In this document: positions 20,668 to 32,190 of the stretch, piece by piece | How positions within the stretch are numbered: position 1 is the first letter of the stretch | Layout of the letters: each line of letters opens with the position of its first letter | Source: Heterocephalus glaber | Lineage: Eukaryota > Chordata > Mammalia > Rodentia > Bathyergidae | Length of the DNA: 64,000 bases | Assembly (NCBI RefSeq): GCF_000247695.1 | Contig: NW_004624742.1 | Coordinates: 6,579,049 to 6,643,048, forward strand | Direction: 5' to 3' | The notes under the pieces: model-generated | What the model saw: only the letters and a program-made list of their open reading frames with translations | What the model was told of the DNA's origin: nothing | The model's database searches: none | Position numbers and translations under genes: made by a program

Positions 20668-20885
20668 TTTGGTAACATTTATTGCATATTTATGAAGTGC
20701 CAAATACTGTTCTATGCATTTGATATGTATTATCCTTATTAATCCTCTTAGCAACTCTATGAGATAGGTACCATTTTACTGATATGAAAAGGTTAAGAGA
20801 TGGAATAAGGTCACAAAGCCAGGAAGTATGAGAGCTGAGATTTTTAACCTGGGTCTCTCCTATCCCATACTCCTTGCTGTTCAAT
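20668..20885 (+). mobile_element. MIR
   Basis: 'taacatttattgcatattta', 'tctatgagataggtaccatttta' and 'aaggtcacaaagccaggaag' match MIR in order, nearly full length. Confidence 0.85.
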
Positions 20886-21989
20886 GCCTTTTGTCCTCTG
20901 GCTGGAAAAATTCTGGCTGGGGCTGGAGCCCAATCAGCTTGGAAAAGTTCTCTGAAATCTATACCCCTTTGCTGTGTAAATTCCATGTGTTGACACTTTG
21001 AGGCAAAGGTCTACATGTGCCCCTCCACTAATGGAAACCACCAGGGAAATACAAGGTCTTGCAAGTAAGGGATGTCAGCATTGCCTCAACTCTTACAGGA
21101 GCATAAAACAAGTACTTCTATGTTGGTACATACATTTTTGGTCAGCATTTTAGAGACTTCACCCAGAATGAATTAATTTATGCTCAGTTCAATATCTTCT
21201 AAATAATTTTTAATTCAGTGAGATATTTCAAAAGGAATGGAGTAGCGGTTCTCTTAAACTATCATGGTTATAGGCTAGTCAGGGCTTTGTTCCATGCTTT
21301 TAGATCGTTAGAATGCCGTGGGAGTGAAGTGCAGGATCAATTAGGGCAAACCAACCAGAGGTTAATTTAACAGAGCCCTGAGCTGGTGCTCTGCCTGTCC
21401 TTGCATCTCCATGGTCTAACAAGCTGAGCTACTTTGACTGTGTAAACACTATTAAAGTTAGGGGTCATGTTCCCACCCCACCATTAGAGTAGTTTAAAGA
21501 ACCTTATTAGAGGAAGCCATTAAGCCATTGGGTGTGAGGGTGGGGAGCAGAAAGGAGAGAAGGGTCTTTGAGCTATTGAACTCTAAGTGAACTATAAACA
21601 AGGGCTTAGGACAAGGGGAGCGGCCAGCACACTCAGTATGTGACCCCCTTGGGGAGTTTCAGCATAAGCAGAATTTATTCATACACCTGTCTTTCTAGGC
21701 CATCATGCCACTCCACTTGCCTCTAGTTTAAATAACTGAAAGGTGTGAACAACAGACTTTGAAATCATGGTGCATTAAGGGTGGATTATGCAAAGAGCAC
21801 TCAAGTGGCACAAGGCTGAGACCACTCTGAGGTGGTCCCAAGGCTCAAGACACAGCTGGAAGCATTTCTGCAGCAGTGACAGCCATCATGGAGACAAGTT
21901 TCTATATATTAATTTCTCAGGGATTCATTACCTGGATCTCAGCTTATGCCCAGAGATGTATGGGGAGACCCATGAGCACCTGAGTTCTC
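20886..21989. other. No recognisable gene
   Basis: About 1.1 kb without supported feature. Confidence 0.55.
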
Positions 21990-22135
21990 CACTTTTTGGT
22001 TCTCTATCCTGGCTGCATGTCAGAATTTCCCAGGGAGTGCTTTAGAACACTGATGCCTGGGCACCTCCCTCAAGGTAAGATATTTTTCACAAGCTCCATG
22101 TGTGAACCTAATGTGCAGCCAAAGTTGGAACCACA
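21990..22135 (+). mobile_element. MER5A-like hAT MITE
   Basis: The left arm 'ctggctgcatgtcagaattt' and the right arm 'aacctaatgtgcagccaaag' are imperfect inverted repeats around 'gatgcctgggcacc', the palindromic layout of MER5A (nonautonomous hAT). Confidence 0.7.
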
Positions 22136-22974
22136 GTATGGTACCCACTCTTCTCCAGGTATTCGACATTCTATATATGGAAAACAGAAAAGAGGTGAAC
22201 CTGAGGGCTGATAACTGTAGACAACAGTGGTAATTAGGTGGGTTCCTTATGTCAGATCTTCATAATGAACAGGAAGAGGTAGTGTTGATAATCCTAGGTT
22301 AGTTCTTGTGGTGGATTAACTACTAGTCAATTTAAGTGGGAATGCCCAGCTGGAGTGCATGGTTCTAGGCATGGAAGAACCACCTGAGAATTATTGCCAA
22401 AATGACATAAAAGGAGAATGGGAGGGGAAGATTGCGTGTTACTGGTTTTCCAGGAGAAATTTTGTTGTGGCTAGTTTTCCTGATAGGAACTCAGCTGTTC
22501 TCGCTGTCACTGGGGATGGCTGCTATTCTTTTTGGGGGAGCCCTGGTCTTCACCATGAGCATAGCTTCCTGGCTCCAGGGCAGATCCCTTAGCCCTCTGG
22601 CACAGATCTTTCACCTGCCTGTGCAGACTTTCTAGCTTCCACCACCAGCCTTTGAGTCTTCCTGGTCCAGATCATCCATATGGACTTGGATGAGAAATTG
22701 CCATGGACTCTAGGCCTCCAGGTGGACTTGTGCAGGACATTACCATGGGATCCAGGCCGTTGGCTGAATTCTTTCAGTCTCCAGCATGCAGACAGATCTC
22801 TTGCACTCTTCTGCATTTGACTTTTTGGGTGAATATTATAAAACAATTCTATAAATTATGTGTCCTGTGTTAAATCTATTCCCTTCCAAATCCTGACTAC
22901 AACAGTTCTCAACACAGTCCTTATTTTGCCTTCTTCCTGCTACATTCCCTTACTTTCTGCCACATGACAACAGA
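22136..22974. other. No recognisable gene
   Basis: Unassigned. Overlapping frames at 22359-22635 have no recognisable domain and no conserved start context. Confidence 0.5.
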
Positions 22975-23110
22975 ATGAACATTTATTGAATGTTTTCTGT
23001 ATCCCAGGTACTGGGCGAGGCACCATAAAGAGAAAGGAAAGAAGTGAAACACATGGTCTTTATCCTCAAAACACCAACCTTTCTCAGGGAATCAAACACA
23101 AAGGGATAGA
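22975..23110 (+). mobile_element. L2 fragment
   Basis: 'aacatttattgaatgttttc' and 'ccaggtactgggcgaggcac' resemble the LINE-2 3' end. Confidence 0.55.
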
Positions 23111-23261
23111 AATTAGTTTCCTTTTATTAACCTCTCTTATTCAAGGTTTTATGGGGTAAGATAAAAGTGTAGAATTTTTTTAATGTTTTCAAGGATTATT
23201 GGTGCTTTTCTCCATTATGGAAGTAATTTATAGAATTGCCAATATTCCTTCTCCAGACCCA

Positions 23262-23314
23262 TTCACACACAGGCGTACACAAACACACACATGCACGCAC
23301 ACACAGGCACGCGT
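23262..23314 (+). repeat. (CA)n microsatellite, interrupted
   Basis: Runs of CA with G interruptions ('acacacatgcacgcacacac'). Confidence 0.85.
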
Positions 23315-23504
23315 GAGAGGGTGCCCCTTCTAAAACAGGAAAGGACTAAACATAGCTATTTTAGATACCAGTCACAGGCTTGTCATCTTTTTTCCTGTTG
23401 GTAACTGTTGAAACTCTGGAGTGAGGTAAGGTTCCTCTGGTTAGTTCTAAATTAACAAGTGTCTCCCCTCTAAGTTTGTTAGGCTTTTTTATATGTCTGC
23501 TTCA
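23315..23504. other. No recognisable gene
   Basis: Nothing identifiable between the microsatellite and the next L2. Confidence 0.5.
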
Positions 23505-23830
23505 GGCTCCTACATTCATTCATCCAACTATGTTTTGATTCCCATTCTGCATTAGGCACTATGCTAGACACTGGGGATGTACAGTACTAGTGAACCAAAA
23601 AGACCATCTATACTCATGCCTGAAATATAGCAAGGAAGACAAATGTGCATGTAAAACTACTGTTGTGATAGTCAAGACATACATAAAGCATATGAGAATG
23701 CTGAAGGGGGAGCATAGGAAGTCATGGAAGGACCTGGGCTCTAGGGTAGCAAATGTGATAGTGGGTGAAGAGGATGAGAGTAGGGTACAGACCAGCCAAA
23801 GAAAAAGTATGAGAGAGTTGGTGAGAATGG
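23505..23830 (+). mobile_element. L2 (LINE-2) 3' end
   Basis: 'cattcattcatccaactatg', 'attaggcactatgctagacac' and 'ggggatgtacagtactagtgaacc' follow the L2 3' region. Open frames here are accidental. Confidence 0.7.
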
Positions 23831-23837
23831 ACTAGAT

Positions 23838-25322
23838 TGGTGGCTCACATGTTCTCAGACCACTGGGAGTGCCAGAGACCTTTCCAGAAGTTCTGCGAGG
23901 TCAAAATCATTTTCATAATGACTGCACTGATGATGTAAAAGCACTGGTGGTTAAAACTTCTTGCACCTTAGCATAAATCAACACAATGGCACCAAACTGT
24001 GCTAGCAGCCACAGTGTTCAGATTCTTCACTCTACGCACTTGTGAGGAGTAGGGGGAGGGATGAAAAAAAAACCTGTTTCACTTAACAGTGCCTTTGATT
24101 AGGCAGGGAAAGTTATTTCTTTTATTAAATCATTGCCCTTGAGTACACGTCTTTCTAACATTCTGTGTGACAAATGGAAACATGGATAAAGCACTTCTGC
24201 ATACAGAGGCCTGAAGGTTGTTTTGAAGAAAAGCATAGTTTGATTTTTTGAGTTGCAAACAGCTGCTTTTATTGTAAAACATTGTTTTTCACTTGAAAAA
24301 AACTGACAAACTATGGTTATTCAAACTTGGGAAGTTGGCAGGCATTTTCCTGAAAATGAATAAATTGAACTTGTCACTTCAAGAAAAATAACTGACAGTG
24401 TTTGTTGCCAAAGATAAAACTCAGGGTTTCAAACAAAAAGTAGAATGTTAGAAAAACTGTGACCACCAACATGAGCTCAACAGCTTCCAAGCCCTTAAAA
24501 ACTTAAATAGGATTGATTGTGATATTAATTAATGTGATTTTTAAATATTGTGTAATGAAATAATGTCAACTTTTAGAAAATCTACACAACTCAGTGAACT
24601 AATCTTTTCTGTTTATTTATTCATTTTTTGGAACCAGGGATCGAACTCAGTACTTGCGAGGCAAGTGGCGGAACCACTGAGCTAAATCCCGAGCCCTATC
24701 TTTTCTAAGTAACTGATCATAAAGCTACAAGATCATGTGTGGGTAAAGGATTTGGTCAAAGTGTAAGAGAACCTGATGAATTTTAATATAAACAAGGAGG
24801 AAAAGTTCATTTACATGGTTTCGGATTCCCCATTTCAACTTACTTTTTAAAAACTACCATTTGTTTAATAGCCAAAAATAAATAAATAAATAAACAAAGC
24901 CACAATTATCAGAAAAGGGCATTAAAGCGCTCTTCTTTTCAGTCATATTTTCTATACAAGGCCTGATTTCTTCATATATCTCAATGAGAAAACAGATTGC
25001 AGTGGACTAAATTCAGAAACAGATAATGAGAATTCAGCTGTGTTCAATTAATCCAGAGAGTCTCAAAAATGTAACATATTGCCATTAGTTGGTTTGGAGA
25101 GCTAGCTGTTTTTCATAAAAATATTTATGTTAAGATGTAATGGTTTTATTATTGGTATTTTAAATAAATTAATAAATTCACATTTAAATTATTTTTTCAG
25201 TTTTAATTTCTGGTATAAAAATATTGGTGGAGATGACCCATATAAACACAAGCTCTTTGAGATTATCAATATTTTTTTAAGGGTTTAAAGGAGTCTTTTG
25301 ACCCAAATGTTTGAGAACTGCT
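23838..25322 (+). mobile_element. hAT-superfamily transposon with transposase relic
   Basis: Right end 'tttgagaactgctg' pairs with a decayed left end as hAT terminal inverted repeats. The interior reads, with many breaks, as the C-terminal half of a hAT transposase of the ZBED/FAM200-like kind. Recognisable phrases: a stretch around 'ctgacaaactatggttattc' (24303-24322), 'gacagtgtttgttgccaaagat' (24395-24416) and the dimerisation-domain region around 24810-25050. The 3' untranslated part before the right end is also preserved. It is interrupted by a SINE at 24622. Transposition would need an intact transposase; this copy is dead. I cannot assign the exact family. Confidence 0.7.
24622..24696 (-). 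mobile_element. ID-like SINE in the hAT relic
   Basis: 'ggaaccagggatcgaactca' to 'gctaaatcccgagccct'. Target 'atcttttct' on both sides. Confidence 0.9.
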
Positions 25323-27011
25323 GGGATATTTTATAATAATAAAATTGTCTTAAATTTCAGTGGCTAAACACAACAAATATTTATTTCCTCTCATGCATAA
25401 TCAGGCAGCCCAAGGACCGCTGTCTTCCAGGTGCTGACTCAGCGATTGATTTACTCCATTTTATGATTCTGGTGTCCCAACACATGGCCTCCAGGACTGC
25501 AGCTGCACAAGAGAAATCTGGAAGATGGCACACCCACTCTCAAATGTTCTGCTGTGTCACTGCTACTCACTGCTCACCCAGCAGAACTGGTCACTTGGCT
25601 TCACCTAACTGCAAGTGGGTTGGGCAATGTGAGAACACTTGTAAATATGTAGAGAGCAGCAAAAGGCTCTAAATGGTATGTGCAGAGAACTTTGGGTGAG
25701 AAACTAAAGTCTCATTGGAAGAACAGATGAGTACACCTCCTATCTAGTGAGATGAAGCACAAAACCAGAAACCTATAGGCTAGGGAAATGAATCTGTATC
25801 CATACCCTGGCCAGATCATGTAGGCTGGCCTCACAAGCTAGGGTAAAACTGGATGGTTTAAATAATAGGTGACAATAATCAGCTTTATCTTTTGATAAAT
25901 CATGGAGGCCTTGGAAGAAAATGAATACAGGGGGACAAGAGTGGGAGCAGAAAAGTGTTATGCTAATAAATCAGATCTTTGAGAAAAACAAAAGCTTCAA
26001 TTAGTGGTGTTTTCCAATTTCTACAGTGTCAGTTTTCCACCATGACTAATTTTATGCTTTGCCAATTGTAGGTCATTCAGTTCAGAGTTAAAAAGAAATG
26101 TACACAATCAACTCTTCTAAGCCATTTGAGCAGGATTCAGTGCCACCGAGGCAAGAATATTAATGAAGAGGCTTGTTCAGACATAGATGGCAATTGCCTG
26201 AATGTTCCTCTCCTTTGAGAATACACCTGGAACCAACCCCACATTCAGTGACTGAAACTCTTTGTCCTCATCATAAATATAGCCACCAGTGCCACTACAC
26301 ATCACCAAGATTTTTTTGCTACCACTATGACACATGAGCAGGAAGGACGGAGCCATCTCCCCACCTATCTATCCACAATCGGGTTCCAGTGTCAAAGCCT
26401 CAGCCTCTAGCCCCTAAGGATCAGTGATTACCTCCTTCACCACTAGCTCCTCTTCTCCTCTTCCCGGAGCCATGTTTGTAAACACCTTCAGATGTTCTGA
26501 CATCACATTCCTCCCCAACTGTCCCGAAGAAGGAGCAGCGCAGGAAGTTGCTAGAAAAGGCCATGCTTGGATTTTTAGCCACCTCTGATTTACATTAAAA
26601 AAATGATTTAAATGATTTTTTAAAACAATTTTTAAAAAATCAAAACACTTACAGACTCCACAAGTTACAAATAAACCTTTGCAGGCTCGTGCAGAGGGTG
26701 AGGTGGTGAAACCTCAGCTTCCTCTGGGCACTCCAAAGGGAACCAGATGACTCTGTGACAGGGATGAGGGGTAGAGTGAGAGTCTCCGCCCCAGGGTGCT
26801 CCTGCTGAAGTAACCTTAGGCTTCCAGCAGCAGGCTGCAAGCAGAGAGCATGCCCCTCCCCCAGCTAGCTCACCCCGGAGAGTTCTCATTCTTCCGGCTC
26901 CGGTTTACAGAGAGTAACAGCTTGTAGGTACCTGAACTGGTGCCTGGGGTGCTGCTATTTAAATAGCTCTGCTCTAAACACAACAGGTGTTGATCATATC
27001 TAGCTCCCGAA
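25323..27011. other. No recognisable gene
   Basis: 1.7 kb. The block 25360-25680 may be an old LTR or LINE piece ('tcagtggctaaacacaacaaatatttatttcc') but is too diverged. 26660-26960 is more GC-rich with antisense frames that show no domain. Confidence 0.5.
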
Positions 27012-27063
27012 TTGTGTGTGTATGTGTGTGTGTGTGTCTGTGTGTGTGTGTCTGTGTGTGTGT
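27012..27063 (+). repeat. (TG)n microsatellite
   Basis: About 25 TG units with a few TCTG interruptions. Confidence 0.95.
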
Positions 27064-27120
27064 TTCTCCAGCAAGCCATATGGATTTTTTATTTAAAGAG
27101 CTCACCTGGCTCAGATAATA

Positions 27121-27238
27121 ATCCCTCCCTTCCTTCTCTCACCTTCTTTCCTTCCCCCTTTTCTTTCTTCTCCCTCTCCCCTTCTTTCCCTCCCTCTTTC
27201 CCCTTCATTTCTTTCTCTTGCTTTCTCTTTTCTCATCC
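27121..27238 (+). repeat. Pyrimidine-rich (CCTT)n-like tract
   Basis: Over 100 bases of almost only C and T. Confidence 0.9.
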
Positions 27239-27347
27239 TATAAAGTCACAGGCTGCCGTCTTCCTCAGCTGCCTTGGCCACCGTCCTGCTAGATCTGGAA
27301 GTCACTGACCCTTAGGCAGAGTGGGACACTGCTCTGCTACCTTCAAA

Positions 27348-27503
27348 ATGCTCTTCCCCTTGCTCTGCCTGCTGGGCAAACCTCCTAAACAGAAGCTGGG
27401 CACCCAAGCCAGGTCCGATGGTTATGTCTACAACCCCATTCAAAGATCATATATATATGAATATTTAAAGAGACAGAGCAGAGGTCGGCACAGTAGCAGA
27501 TAA
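27348..27503 (+). other. Unassigned 51-codon open frame
   Basis: ATG with A at -3, then a hydrophobic start (MLFPLLCLLG) and a basic end (KRQSRGRHSSR). No homolog comes to mind; length and lack of context make chance the likeliest explanation. Confidence 0.12.
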
Positions 27504-27553
27504 GAAAGAAAATACTCCCCAAGTCTGGATGTCAACAAACACTAACATCCCGG

Positions 27554-27636
27554 TCTGGGGCATAGCTCAGTAGGAGAGCACTTGCCTGGCATGTACCAGG
27601 CTCTCTGCAGGTTTGAGTCCCAGCACTAGGGGTGGG
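27554..27636 (+). mobile_element. Older ID-type SINE
   Basis: 'ctggggcatagctcagtagg' and 'ggtttgagtcccagcactag' retain both promoter boxes. Confidence 0.75.
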
Positions 27637-27989
27637 AGTGGGGTGGTTAACATTTTATCTTGAGACAAGTCAGAAATATAAATATGAAACTGTATAGCAT
27701 GGGTTTAGAATGCATGTTTCTGGTTTTTGTTTGCTTGTTTGTTCTGTGGTATAGGAGAATGAACCCAGGATCTTTGCAGTGAGCGGTCTATTTTGTTTTA
27801 TTTTTTATTTTTGAGACAGTGTTTAGACATTTCAGGTTTTATTTCTAAATTCACTGACACCACTACCAAAAGAAGATCTAAAAACAAAAGAGAATTCAAG
27901 TCTTTCTATTGTTAAAGTTGCCTAATCGAAATATTCCTTGCATGGATGTATAGTCAATAGATAAGGAGACCAACTTTTATTTTAAAATA

Positions 27990-28072
27990 ATTTTGGGGGG
28001 GATTGGGGGTTGAACCCACAGCCTCATACAGGCTAGGCATATACTCTACCATGGAACTGCTCCCTGGCTTAA
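27990..28072 (-). mobile_element. Older ID-type SINE
   Basis: 'gggggttgaacccacagcct' and 'atatactctaccatggaact' in reverse orientation. Confidence 0.7.
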
Positions 28073-28087
28073 AAAGATGACTGCTTG

Positions 28088-28167
28088 GGCCGGAGATTTA
28101 GCTCAGTGGTTCTGGAGCCTGCCTCACAAGTGCAAGGTCCCAAGTTCGATCCCCGGTACCAAAAAAA
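28088..28167 (+). mobile_element. ID-like SINE (cluster 1 of 4)
   Basis: GGGCCGGAGATTTAGCTCAG start. Target 'aaaagatgactgctt' duplicated. Confidence 0.94.
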
Positions 28168-28248
28168 AAAGATGACTGCTTATCATCATCATTTGATGAA
28201 ATAAAGGACATTTTTAACATCAAATATTTTAATGAATTTAGCATAATA

Positions 28249-28328
28249 GCCTGGGATTTGGCTCAGTGGTTTCGCCGCCTGCTGCGCAAGCGCAAGGACC
28301 TGGGTTTGATCCCCGGTACCAAAAGAAA
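28249..28328 (+). mobile_element. ID-like SINE (cluster 2 of 4), 'GCTGCGCAAGCG' subtype
   Basis: Lacks the leading GGG. Target 'ttagcataata' duplicated. Confidence 0.93.
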
Positions 28329-28365
28329 ATAAGAAGCATTAGCATAATAAAAATTCACTAGATTA

Positions 28366-28450
28366 GGGGCTGGGGATTTAGCTCAGTGGTTTCGCTGCCT
28401 GCTTCGTAAGGGCAAGGACCTGGGTTTGATCCCCGGTACCAAAAAAAAAA
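28366..28450 (+). mobile_element. ID-like SINE (cluster 3 of 4)
   Basis: GGGGCTGGGGATTTAGCTCA start. Target 'aaaattcactagatt' duplicated. Confidence 0.94.
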
Positions 28451-28526
28451 AATTCACTAGATTGTGCCTGTTCACTAAGAAAGAAGTAAAAATTAGTCTT
28501 CTTAAGCATTTAAGAACCCGTACCTC

Positions 28527-28620
28527 GGGCCAGGGATTTAGCTCAGTGGTTCCAGTGCCGGCCTTGCAAGCACAAGGTCCCGAGTTTGATCCCTGGTATC
28601 AAAAAAAAAAAAAAAAAAAT
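28527..28620 (+). mobile_element. ID-like SINE (cluster 4 of 4)
   Basis: GGGCCAGGGATTTAGCTCAG start, 18-A tail. Confidence 0.92.
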
Positions 28621-29960
28621 AGATATTCACAGACCAAATGTTGAGTAAATTTTACTAGGCTTCTTCCTGTTGTATAATTCTCTGCCCATTAGGCCATCTT
28701 CCTATCATGCTTTTGATTTCACAAATAAGCTCACTACCAGGTAAAGAGATTCTGGAATAGACCACATGCCTGTTCTAAGTTATTAGCTTTGTTGTTTACA
28801 AATCAGCTCAGCAGAGTTTAGTTATCATAAGTCTATTTCCCAAAGCCTCTAAGGCACTACTGGGGAAATGAAAAATAGGTTGTGGGATATTTAGACTTGA
28901 AAAACCTGATTTTTCCAGCCCCAGAATTCAAGGCAACAAACATGCTGACAAGCACTGACAGGGCTGTACAGAACACTCTGGTCAGGTGGTGACTAAGTAG
29001 GATGGACCCTCCACCTGCCAGCCAGATGGCTGTCCAGCACGTATTCTCTGCAAGGTGATACCAGCACCTAACTGTGACCTTGGGCATGCCACCATACCCT
29101 CTAACTGAGCTGCAGTTTCTGTATCTGCAAACAGAAGGGATTTAAACAAAATGATCTTGAGGGCTTCTTGGAGGTTAGCAAACAAAGGTAATAACAGCCA
29201 ATAAAATCCTCAGGACATTTTCTGCTGCTAAACATAGGGACCAGGCATTTATCCTCCTTACATGGCATACAACATGAAAACCAAACAAGTCTTCTTTCCT
29301 TAATTTTTCCCCCAGTGTCATCTACTTCCACTAGTCCTCATCAAGACAAATATTGGCCCCTACCAAAGGTGTTTCCCTTTGAGGAATTCTTATGCATGGG
29401 TGAAATGAAAAGATTGTTATAGTTCATGTGGGGCAGGAGTATGCAGTTTCCTACAGCAAGCACTCACTAATTGGTCCTTGTTACTATCACAGGCCTGTGC
29501 CTACTGTTTGATTGCTTCCATTCATTTAAAAGTATGCCCTCAGCCCACACCCCAAAGTGTCCCCAGAGGGGACATGTTTCACACCCAGCAGGTCAGCTGC
29601 TGTTACTCCACTGCCTTTTCTTGGGTCTGGCTCTGGCAGTCACATGAGCTTTGGTTTTGAGGTGACTCAGAGACAAGGTAATGCCAAAGTTCATCAAGGC
29701 AGTGAACCCTGGACACTCCAAAAGCTTCTAGCCTAGTGTCAGGTCAAGGCTGGGTGTGCTCTAAGGTAGCAAAGCAGGGGGAAGGGCCCTAGCAGCCTGG
29801 CAGGCATCCAGGATCTTGCCCAGTGCCTTGCCAGTAGTTACGTCATCTGGCCTCTTACTTCTTGTTTCCTGAGGAGCCCAGTAGGGTCAATGCCATTTAC
29901 TTGATTGCCTCCATCATTCTTTTCCTCCCTCTCCCTTCCTCTGTGGAGACTTGCTCTCCA
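28621..29960. other. No recognisable gene
   Basis: 1.3 kb of unassigned DNA; the frames present have no recognisable domain. Confidence 0.55.
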
Positions 29961-30612
29961 TGTTAGTCAGGTCACTGTGACAAAATACCTGAGAATGACA
30001 GTTTAAAGGAGGAAAGGTTTATTTGTTTGGTTGTTTGGTTGTTTGTTGAGGTACTAAGTATTGAACCTAGGGCCTTTGTTCTGAGCTACCTCCTCAGCTC
30101 CTTTTTTACTTTTTATTGTGAGACAGAGTCTTTCTAAGTCATTAAATTGCCTATGCCTATGTTGGGTTTGAAATTGTGATCCTCCTGCCTCAGCCTTACT
30201 GAGTGCTGGTATTACAGGCGTGTGCCACCATGCCTTCTAGGAAAGGTTTATCTTGGCTCAGTATCAGAAGTTTCAGTCTATGAAACATCATGGTGGAAGG
30301 ATATAAAAGAGGAAATCTGCTCACCTCATGCCAGCCAGGAAGCAGAGAGAGGGGGAAACGGCGGAGAGGAAGGGGCTGGGGACAAGATACAGTCCCCAAG
30401 GTCACGTCCCCATGATCCACTCCCTTCAACTAGGTCCTACCCCCTGCTTCCATTATCTCTTAATAGTGCCATCAAATTATGACAGCATTAATGAATTAAT
30501 CCATTAGTGAAATTAGGACTCTCAGGATCCAATCACTTCCTTAAAGCCCGTCACCTGACAACCAAGCCTTCAACACAATGAGCCTTTCCGGGGACATTTT
30601 AGACTCCAATCA
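29961..30612 (-). mobile_element. MaLR-type LTR, antisense
   Basis: Starts TGTTAGTCAGG. Contains 'acaaaatacctgagaatgac', 'catcatggtggaagga', 'gccagccaggaagcagagag' and 'ccaagccttcaacacaatga', the reverse-complement signature of MST/THE1-like LTRs. Interrupted by a B1-dID. Confidence 0.75.
30020..30239 (-). mobile_element. B1-dID composite SINE
   Basis: Reverse orientation: a (TTTG)n tail and ID half ('ttgaacctagggcctttgtt', 'gagctacctcctcagctcc') followed by the B1 half ('gctggtattacaggcgtgtg'). Target 'aggaaaggttta' occurs before and after. Confidence 0.88.
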
Positions 30613-31044
30613 CCTCTTCTGCCTGTGGACTGGGGAGGTAAAGGGTGAGGAGCAGGCTAGGTACTCCCATGAACACAGCAGTTGTGTATACCTCCTGGGA
30701 GGGAATGGGCTAACAGAGGGATAGGAGAGAAGAGCTGTTGTTCACATATACCTTTTTGTGCAGTTTTAATGTTAGGCCATGAGCATGAAACACTTGTTAA
30801 TACAATACATTTTTTAAAAAGGATTTATGTAACTTTAAAATCAGCCCACAAGGGCCTAATTATAGCTTTTGTTTGGGCTGCCCAAACGTTAGGCTCTCAG
30901 GAAAACCCCTTTTTCAAACAATGTGTATCAGATACCATTGCTACACTTCTGGTCAAAATCGTTCTCTGTACCCACTTGCAGTTGCTTTGTGTGTTCCGCC
31001 TTAAAGCCACTGGGCATGTCTCAGGAGGAGAGTTAGAAGAGTTG
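30613..31044. other. No recognisable gene
   Basis: An open frame covers 30682-31113 but runs into a MIR and has no domain; taken as chance. Confidence 0.5.
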
Positions 31045-31160
31045 AAAAAAGGCCAGTATTTGAAACCAGGCAGACTTAGGTTTAAATTCTGGTTCTACCA
31101 CTTACTGACTTAAAGAAGATTCTTAAGATTAAGCCTTAGTTTCTTCATCTTTCTAAAAGA
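31045..31160 (-). mobile_element. MIR fragment
   Basis: 'tttaaattctggttctaccacttactgact' and 'cctTAGTTTCTTCATC'-like core in reverse orientation. Confidence 0.7.
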
Positions 31161-31344
31161 AAACCAAATCACTTACCTTACGATAAGCAACATCAGTTGA
31201 GAACATAGGCTCTAGCTAATAAAGTTGACCTGAAAATAGAATAGAAATTGGGAAGGGTATGTGTAAGGGATCTTGATCAGTGCACTTTGTATGCATGGTC
31301 GAAAATACCACACATCTACTTATTACTATGTGTTAATATTTAAA

Positions 31345-31515
31345 AAAAAGAACATAGGCTTTGGAATTAAATTTTATTCCTATAACAGTGACATCTCGTT
31401 TCATCACTCAAAACCTCAGTCTTCCTATATGCAAAATGGAAATGTTAATAGTGTTGACTTTAAAAGGTTGCAAAGTTTAAATGAGATATGTATGGGTAGG
31501 CCTCAGCAGTACAGC
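31345..31515 (-). mobile_element. MIR fragment
   Basis: 'catcactcaaaacctcagtcttcctatatg' and 'gcaaaatggaaatgttaata' correspond to the reverse-strand MIR core. Confidence 0.7.
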
Positions 31516-31611
31516 CTAAACAGAAAAATATTCTTTACATTGTGCTCTTTCTATTCTGATGTTTTTGTGAGAATAAAGATAAAGTGGCTGGTGCTTAAAA
31601 ATATGAATATA

Positions 31612-31699
31612 GGGCCGGGAATTTAGCTCAGTGGTTTCGCCACCTGCTGCCTGTTGCACAAGTGCAAGGACTCAAGTTCGATCCCTGGTACCAAAAAAT
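31612..31699 (+). mobile_element. ID-like SINE with internal 9-bp duplication
   Basis: The anticodon-arm region reads 'cacctgctgcctgttgcaca', a local duplication. The tail passes into the TA/TG repeat. Confidence 0.92.
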
Positions 31700-31758
31700 A
31701 TATATATATATATGTGTGTGTGTGTATATATATATATACATACATATATATATATTTT
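31696..31758 (+). repeat. (TA)n/(TG)n microsatellite
   Basis: Alternating TA, TG and TA runs growing from the SINE tail. Confidence 0.92.
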
Positions 31759-31835
31759 AACACTTCTTTTTCTCCAAATTCTTTTTCTTTGTGTAGACTA
31801 CAGAGAATTTGTTGCTATCTGGTTTTCTTTTGTTT

Positions 31836-31925
31836 TGTTTTTGCTCTTTGCAGTGCTAAGGATTGAAAACTAGGTCTCATACCTGCTAAGTAAGGGCTCT
31901 ATCACTGAGCTAACCCTCCAGGCCC
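31836..31925 (-). mobile_element. Older ID-type SINE
   Basis: 'cagtgctaaggattgaaaac' and 'ctctatcactgagctaaccc' in reverse orientation. Confidence 0.75.
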
Positions 31926-32046
31926 ATATGGTCTTTTTAACTGCTCTATACCAGGTCACGGAGTCCTTTGGCCTACTCATTACAATGCTCTTATGTGAAG
32001 AAATCAACTGGAAAGACAAAAGAGGGAGGGCTCAAAACTTCTATAA

Positions 32047-32131
32047 GGCTGGGGCTGTAGCTCAGTGGTAGAGTGCTTGACTAGCATGTATGAGGCCCTA
32101 GGTTCAATCCTAAGTATTTAAAAAAAAAACC
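32047..32131 (+). mobile_element. Older ID-type SINE
   Basis: Retains classical ID phrase 'ggtagagtgcttgactagca' and B-box 'ggttcaatcc', A tail. Confidence 0.85.
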
Positions 32132-32157
32132 ATACAGTGGGAAGATTCTTTGATGTT

Positions 32158-32190
32158 TCATCCATCCATCATCCATTCATCCATCCACAG
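32158..32190 (+). repeat. (CATC)n microsatellite
   Basis: Seven to eight CATC/CATT units. Confidence 0.85.

Noticed and set aside
27348..27503. Small secreted or basic peptide gene
   Set aside because: Only 51 codons, with no recognisable family, conservation data or transcript evidence; left as an unassigned frame.
30682..31113. 143-codon open frame, the longest uninterrupted one away from recognised pseudogenes
   Set aside because: The start is not convincing, the 3' part is MIR sequence, and the protein shows no domain, signal peptide or membrane segment.
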